This document shows positions 6,920 through 10,651 of a stretch of 10,651 bases of DNA, piece after piece. Position numbers and translations under genes: made by a program. Origin of the DNA: CBDUBS01 sp965365445 (GTDB taxonomy: Bacteria > Bacteroidota > Rhodothermia > Rhodothermales > DASSAV01); the NCBI GenBank assembly GCA_965365445.1, contig CBDUBS010000124.1, forward strand, positions 1 through 10,651, written 5' to 3'. Each line of letters opens with the position of its first letter. The first letter of the stretch is position 1. The notes under the pieces are model-generated. The model worked only from the letters and a program-made list of their open reading frames with translations, was not told where the DNA came from and made no database searches.

Positions 6920-7945
6920 ATGCATACAGACTTACAACGGGTTGCGCTGGTCGGCCTGGGCAACCACGGCCGCACCATTCAGGAGGCGGTCGCGGAAGCC
7001 GGCAACCTGCGCGTTACGACGGTTTACGACACCGACGCGGCAGAAACCGCCCGTTCCGCCGAGCGGTTCGGATGCGACGCGGCCCCCTCCTACGATCACA
7101 TCCTCGAACGCGACGACGTGGATGCCGTCGTGCTGGTTACGCCCAACCACCTGCACCGGCCGCAAGCCGAGGCGGCCTTCCGGGCCGGCAAGGACGTGTT
7201 CATCGAAAAGCCTATTGCCAACACAGTGGCCGACGGGAACGCTATGATTGAGGCGGCCGACCGCTCCGACCGGGTGCTCATGGTGGGGCACAACATGCGT
7301 TTCGGCAGCGCAGCCCGGCTCGCGAATGAGTTGATCCGGGGCGGGCGGCTCGGCAAAATTGTCAGCGCGGAAATCCACTTTTCCGCAGACAACGTGAAAC
7401 GCCTGCCGGCCGACGCCTGGCGCCTCCGCCCCGATCAGTGCCCCTTGCTTCCGGTGATGCAGCTCGGCATCCACGCCGTCGATCTGATGCACTACCTGGT
7501 GGGCGCCATAGAGGAGATCGGCGGGTACGGGCGGTCCGTACTGGCCCGGCCCGGGGTCACGGATAGTGTGGCCGCCGTGTTCCGCTTCGAGGGCGGGCCT
7601 GCCGGCACGATGGTCAGCCACTACTGCACCCCCGTCCTGTTCGAGTACCGGATTGCCGGCACGGAAGGGGTGTTGCGGGCGACACCCCACCGGGTGTGGT
7701 TTCGCCCGGCCAGTGGACAGGAGACGGATGACGACTTCTCCGCCGACGACCGTGAGAGCTACCGCAAGCAGATGGAACACTTCGGACAGGTTTTGTCTGA
7801 CCGGACCGCACCCGAGACGGACGGACGGGTTGGTCTGCACGCCCTGGCGGTGGTCGAGGCGCTGGCTCGGGCCATCGAAGCGCAGGTGTTCACCAGGGTC
7901 GCCGCTTTCCTTCCCCCCGGCCTGACCGACAGAAGCCGATCATGA
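6920..7945 (+). CDS. Gfo/Idh/MocA-family NAD(P)-dependent sugar oxidoreductase
   Basis: A 341-residue cytoplasmic dehydrogenase. The N-terminal Rossmann fold has the dinucleotide loop G12-L-G-N-H-G17. It is followed by the family E96-K97-P98 signature, with K97 expected in catalysis, and G183-I-H185-A-V-D188 matching the G-x-H-x-x-D active-site helix of the family. Such enzymes oxidise or reduce a ring hydroxyl of sugars, sugar acids or inositols. I chose ATG 6920. A GTG at 6911 is in frame and would add three residues, and neither has a good ribosome site. Its stop overlaps the next start in ATGA (7942-7945). It probably works with the TIM-barrel enzyme just upstream. The exact substrate and the cofactor preference are not readable. 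Confidence 0.93.
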   Translation: MHTDLQRVALVGLGNHGRTIQEAVAEAGNLRVTTVYDTDAAETARSAERFGCDAAPSYDHILERDDVDAVVLVTPNHLHRPQAEAAFRAGKDVFIEKPIANTVADGNAMIEAADRSDRVLMVGHNMRFGSAARLANELIRGGRLGKIVSAEIHFSADNVKRLPADAWRLRPDQCPLLPVMQLGIHAVDLMHYLVGAIEEIGGYGRSVLARPGVTDSVAAVFRFEGGPAGTMVSHYCTPVLFEYRIAGTEGVLRATPHRVWFRPASGQETDDDFSADDRESYRKQMEHFGQVLSDRTAPETDGRVGLHALAVVEALARAIEAQVFTRVAAFLPPGLTDRSRS

Positions 7946-8916
7946 ACGAACGTACCCCTGACTCCTTCACCTCGTCGACTCCATCCCGCCCCCTGTTTGC
8001 CGCCGTGCTGGAAACCCGGGGCTATGTAGTGGGCACGGCCAACGCCGCCGCCGGTCTGCATCGGCTCGACGCCGCGGGGTGGACGCATCTGGGGTGGCAA
8101 AACGTACGCAGCCACGGACTCTGCTTCCAGCCGAACCGCCCCGCACATGGATTCATGGCCGCCAGCAACGGCGTCTTTCGGACCGGCGACGGAGGGCGGA
8201 CGTGGCGCATCACGACCGGGTGGGAAATCACCGAAGTCCTGGACGTAGCCATTGATCCGTTCGATCCGGCGCGGATTTATGCGTCCTCCGCCTATGGGGT
8301 GTGGGTAAGCGAGGACGACGGGGAGCACTGGCGTGCTTCCGGTACGGGCATCCCCGAACCGCTCTATACCTACTGCCCCGTCATCGAAGCGGACCGAACG
8401 GTCTCCGGTGTAATTCTGGTTGGCAGCGAGGGGGGCCTTTTTCGTTCGGAGGATGGCGGAGCTACATGGCACCCGGTCGGTCCTGCTGCGCCCGTCCGGC
8501 ATCTCGCGCAGAGTGCGGCCGATGCGGCCCTCTGGATCGCCGTGACGAGCGATCAGGGTGTGTTTCTCTCCCGCGACGGAGGGAGGCGCTGGTTGCCTGC
8601 CGGCCCCCTCGGTTCCGGTATGGTCATTCTGTACACCTCGGCGCTGGACCCTGCCGATCCGGACCGGATGGCCGTAGGGGGGTACGAGACGGGTGTGTGG
8701 GTCAGCGACACCGGTGGCCGAAGCTGGCGCCGGTTCGGCGGCCGCCTGCCGCAGCCAACTGTTCATGCGCTCCTGTTCGAGTCGGGTCCGGGCGGACGCC
8801 TCTGGGCCGGAACGGCCGGAGGAGGACTGTTCGTGGGCGATGGAGCGTCCTGGCGGCACGCCGGTCTTTCCGAGGCCACTATCTACGACCTGGCTTTCGC
8901 CGGAGGGGCATCATGA
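7942..8916 (+). CDS. Cytoplasmic Asp-box (BNR-repeat) beta-propeller protein
   Basis: A 324-residue protein built of repeats. Five good Asp-box motifs (S/T-x-D-x-G-x-x-W) end at W88, W130, W176, W217 and W262. Degenerate ones end at W47 and W304. The spacing is 41-46 residues throughout, which predicts a seven-bladed propeller closed by the ~20-residue C-terminal tail. No signal peptide or membrane segment is visible, so it should be cytoplasmic, unusual for Asp-box proteins, which are mostly exported. The sialidase F/Y-R-I-P motif is absent, so it is not a classic sialidase. It could be a glycan-binding partner, a divergent hydrolase or a scaffold for its neighbours. It is joined to both neighbours by four-base ATGA overlaps, so it is part of the same translation unit. 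Confidence 0.85.
   Translation: MNERTPDSFTSSTPSRPLFAAVLETRGYVVGTANAAAGLHRLDAAGWTHLGWQNVRSHGLCFQPNRPAHGFMAASNGVFRTGDGGRTWRITTGWEITEVLDVAIDPFDPARIYASSAYGVWVSEDDGEHWRASGTGIPEPLYTYCPVIEADRTVSGVILVGSEGGLFRSEDGGATWHPVGPAAPVRHLAQSAADAALWIAVTSDQGVFLSRDGGRRWLPAGPLGSGMVILYTSALDPADPDRMAVGGYETGVWVSDTGGRSWRRFGGRLPQPTVHALLFESGPGGRLWAGTAGGGLFVGDGASWRHAGLSEATIYDLAFAGGAS
8902..8908 (+). promoter_or_regulatory. Ribosome binding site of the lyase-like gene
   Basis: GGAGGGG inside the 3' end of the propeller gene, with its GGAGG core six bases before ATG 8913. It fixes the start of the last gene and shows independent initiation besides coupling through the ATGA overlap. Confidence 0.75.
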
Positions 8917-10651
8917 ACGCCGCTGAACGATTGCCCGTCGGGCGTCCGGGGTACGAGGGGTACGACTCCCGCCGGGAAGCGCTCATCGACTTCTTTGCCG
9001 ACCGCGAGCCGGGCGGTTACCTGAACCGGGTGTGCCTCATCGAGGTGGCCGCCAAACTCTACCGCCGCCGCGATCTCCAGCGGGCTTTCGACCTCCTGGA
9101 CCGGATCCTCGACGACCCGCACGGCGACATGTTCTGGATGTATCCTATGACGCTCGTGCGGTACGTGGGCCGGGACGTGCTCCCGGAGGCCACGCTACGG
9201 CGTATGCGCGACCTGTGGCGCACGTACACCCCCTACCGGGGCGACACGGAAAACCACTGGGTGATGTACTATGCCTCGCTGTACCTCATGGCTCAAATGT
9301 ACCCCGAGGACGGGCCGGAGACGTGGTTCAATGGGCGTTCCTCGCAGGAGAACCGGCGCGAATCCGAGGGTTTCCTGAATCACTGGATCGAGCTGACGAC
9401 CACCATCGGACAGGGGGAATACGACTCCCCGCATTACATGGGGTTCTTCATTACCCCGATGGCCTTGCTGTATGCCTTCGCCGAAGAGGAAACCATGCGC
9501 CGAAAGGCGGGCATGATGCTGGATTACCTCATCGCCGACTTTGCCGCCGAGAATCTGAACGGGTTGTATGCCGGCGCCATGAGCCGGATCTATCCGGAGC
9601 CTGCCCTGGAGCGCTGGAAAAACGGCAGCACGAGTTTTGCGTGGCTGCTTTTCGGTAACATACCTTTTCGGCCCGATCCGGTCAACGTCGTATTGCCCCG
9701 CGTCGGGTACCGGCCGCACGGCATCACGCTCATTCTCGCTCTCAGCGGCTACCGGCTTCCGGAAATCATCCACCACATCGCAACCGACCGCTCAACGCCA
9801 TATGTCCACCGGGAGCTGAAACGCACCCGGCATCGTATCCGGTACTCCGGGGTGCGTAACGCGCCGGTGTACAAGTACATGTCCATGCGCCGGGAGTACG
9901 CGCTGGGCTCCAGCCAGGGCGGCCTGCTTCAGCCGGTGCAACAACACACCTGGGAATTGCTGTGGACCACCGACGATCCGCACCGGGGGTTCAACGTCCT
10001 GTTCACGGTGCAGCCGTATTCGTCGGGCCACGAGCTGGGAATGTACTTCCCCGAGGAGCCCGAACTGCTCACCGAGGCCGTCATCAGCGGCGAAAAGCCG
10101 ACGTACGATCAGCCCGACAAACTGACCGGCGGTTCGCCGTACGAGCAGGTATTTCAGGACGAGGACGCGCTCGTTGCCCTCTACCACATTGCTCCCGGCA
10201 CGCGCTTTCCCCACATCAACGGCTACTTCTCGCGCGATCTGCAATCGGTCTCGGAAGACCCCTCCGGCTGGATCTTCGCCGACGTCGAAGGGCTCTACCT
10301 GGCCTACCGTCCGCTGGCCCCGTACCAGTGGCGTGATCTGCCCGGAGGCGACCGGCGTTTATACAGTGCTGCGCTGAACAACGGAGCCGTGGTGCAGGTT
10401 GCCCCGCGCGGGGCGTACCGTTCGCGAGCGGACTTTGAGGAGGCTGTACGGGGGTTGGCCTTGGAGGTGGAGATGGAGCGGTTGCCCCGTGTTCGGTATC
10501 GGAGTTTATCGGGTCGGTTGTTGGAGGCCGAGTGGGGCAGGGAGCCGCGTGTAGACGGACGGGAGGTGGGGTATGCGCAGTGGCCGTTGTACGGGGGTAT
10601 GTTTTTGGAGGCGGAGCGGGGCAGTGGTCGGTTGGAGATGCGTTACGGGGG
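8913..10651 (+). CDS. Polysaccharide-lyase-like (alpha/alpha) toroid protein, 3'-partial
   Basis: An open frame of 579 full codons that runs past the right edge without a stop. Residues 1 to about 300 are helical and rich in aromatic pairs, as in the toroid of heparinase II/III- and alginate-lyase-like enzymes. From about 310 to the edge the pattern is beta-sheet, as in their C-terminal sandwich. Candidate active-site segments are N114-H115-W116-V-M-Y-Y and E169-Y-D-S-P-H174-Y175; lyases of this fold use Asn, His, Tyr and Arg. No signal peptide is seen, so it would act inside the cell on imported fragments. The start is set by a strong ribosome site and a four-base overlap with the propeller gene. 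Family membership is by pattern only; an uncharacterised hydrolase is equally possible. The last ~220 bases change strongly in codon use (TTG leucines, G-rich strand). Confidence 0.78.
   Translation, partial: MNAAERLPVGRPGYEGYDSRREALIDFFADREPGGYLNRVCLIEVAAKLYRRRDLQRAFDLLDRILDDPHGDMFWMYPMTLVRYVGRDVLPEATLRRMRDLWRTYTPYRGDTENHWVMYYASLYLMAQMYPEDGPETWFNGRSSQENRRESEGFLNHWIELTTTIGQGEYDSPHYMGFFITPMALLYAFAEEETMRRKAGMMLDYLIADFAAENLNGLYAGAMSRIYPEPALERWKNGSTSFAWLLFGNIPFRPDPVNVVLPRVGYRPHGITLILALSGYRLPEIIHHIATDRSTPYVHRELKRTRHRIRYSGVRNAPVYKYMSMRREYALGSSQGGLLQPVQQHTWELLWTTDDPHRGFNVLFTVQPYSSGHELGMYFPEEPELLTEAVISGEKPTYDQPDKLTGGSPYEQVFQDEDALVALYHIAPGTRFPHINGYFSRDLQSVSEDPSGWIFADVEGLYLAYRPLAPYQWRDLPGGDRRLYSAALNNGAVVQVAPRGAYRSRADFEEAVRGLALEVEMERLPRVRYRSLSGRLLEAEWGREPRVDGREVGYAQWPLYGGMFLEAERGSGRLEMRYG
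10401..10414. repeat. Perfect 14-base GC palindrome
   Basis: GCCCCGCGCGGGGC is its own reverse complement. It lies inside the last gene just before the composition switch. In DNA this rich in GC, one or two such palindromes per 10 kb are expected by chance. Confidence 0.4.
10441..10651 (+). other. G-rich, C-poor coding tail with altered codon use
   Basis: By direct count these 211 bases hold G 104, C 32, T 48, A 27, a GC skew of about +0.53. The 120 bases at 10201-10320 hold G 30 and C 48 (skew about -0.23). All nine leucines here use TTG or TTA, whereas roughly 45 of 51 earlier in the gene use CTN. The reading frame stays open, so this is a change in composition, not in coding status. Confidence 0.75.

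Noticed and set aside
7759..8859. Minus-strand open frame (366 codons) opposite the oxidoreductase and propeller genes
   Set aside because: The + strand repeats and the ATGA junction show the real genes; this is a shadow frame crossing a gene boundary.
7942..8916. Sialidase assignment for the Asp-box protein
   Set aside because: Asp-boxes are shared by many propellers; the R-I-P motif and the signal peptide expected of bacterial sialidases are missing.
9032..9658. Plus-strand open frame of 208 codons in another frame of the last gene
   Set aside because: The frame from 8913 stays open to the edge, has a strong ribosome site and a sensible fold pattern; this one has Arg/Pro/His-rich nonsense.
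10530..10597. G-quadruplex from the G-runs near the right edge
   Set aside because: Loops between runs of three or more G are uneven (one about 18 bases), so a canonical quadruplex is not supported; the G-runs follow the general G-richness of the tail.

Overview
The window is a high-GC stretch in which nine protein genes lie head to tail on the + strand. Gaps between them are at most 16 bases, and several neighbours overlap (14, 11, 4 and 4 bases). There is no room for an internal promoter or terminator, so this looks like the interior of one long polycistronic operon. The first gene touches the left edge and may be 5'-partial. The last gene runs off the right edge. I see no tRNA, rRNA, CRISPR array, insertion sequence or transposase. 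The composition, the Tat-exported enzyme, the lipoprotein-type binding protein and the classic GGAGG ribosome sites fit a GC-rich bacterium such as Rhodothermota or a relative, but the taxonomic guess is weak.

Layout: (1) an (alpha/alpha)6 six-hairpin glycosidase-like protein, 3-1643; (2) a MalF/UgpA-type ABC permease, 1630-2520; (3) a Tat-signal class V PLP-dependent aminotransferase-fold enzyme, 2529-3815; (4) a MalG/UgpE-type ABC permease, 3824-4765; (5) a lipoprotein extracellular sugar-binding protein, 4779-6101; (6) a xylose-isomerase-like TIM-barrel enzyme, 6091-6903; (7) a Gfo/Idh/MocA NAD(P)-dependent oxidoreductase, 6920-7945; (8) a cytoplasmic Asp-box (BNR) beta-propeller, 7942-8916; (9) a large protein resembling an (alpha/alpha) toroid polysaccharide lyase, 8913 to the right edge.

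Together the genes describe an uptake-and-breakdown system for an unidentified carbohydrate. The lipoprotein captures an oligosaccharide or glycoside outside the membrane and the two CUT1-type permeases carry it in. The ATPase is not in the window. Intracellular enzymes (glycosidase-like, lyase-like, oxidoreductase plus TIM-barrel isomerase/lyase-like) would then process it. Genes 1, 6, 7, 8 and 9 lack recognisable export signals. The Gfo/Idh plus TIM-barrel pair is compatible with an oxidative (3-keto sugar) route, but that is inference.

The oddities worth a second look are: a predicted periplasmic PLP enzyme gene inserted between the two permease genes; a seven-repeat propeller with no signal peptide; and a sharp switch in strand composition and leucine codon choice inside gene 9, close to the right edge.
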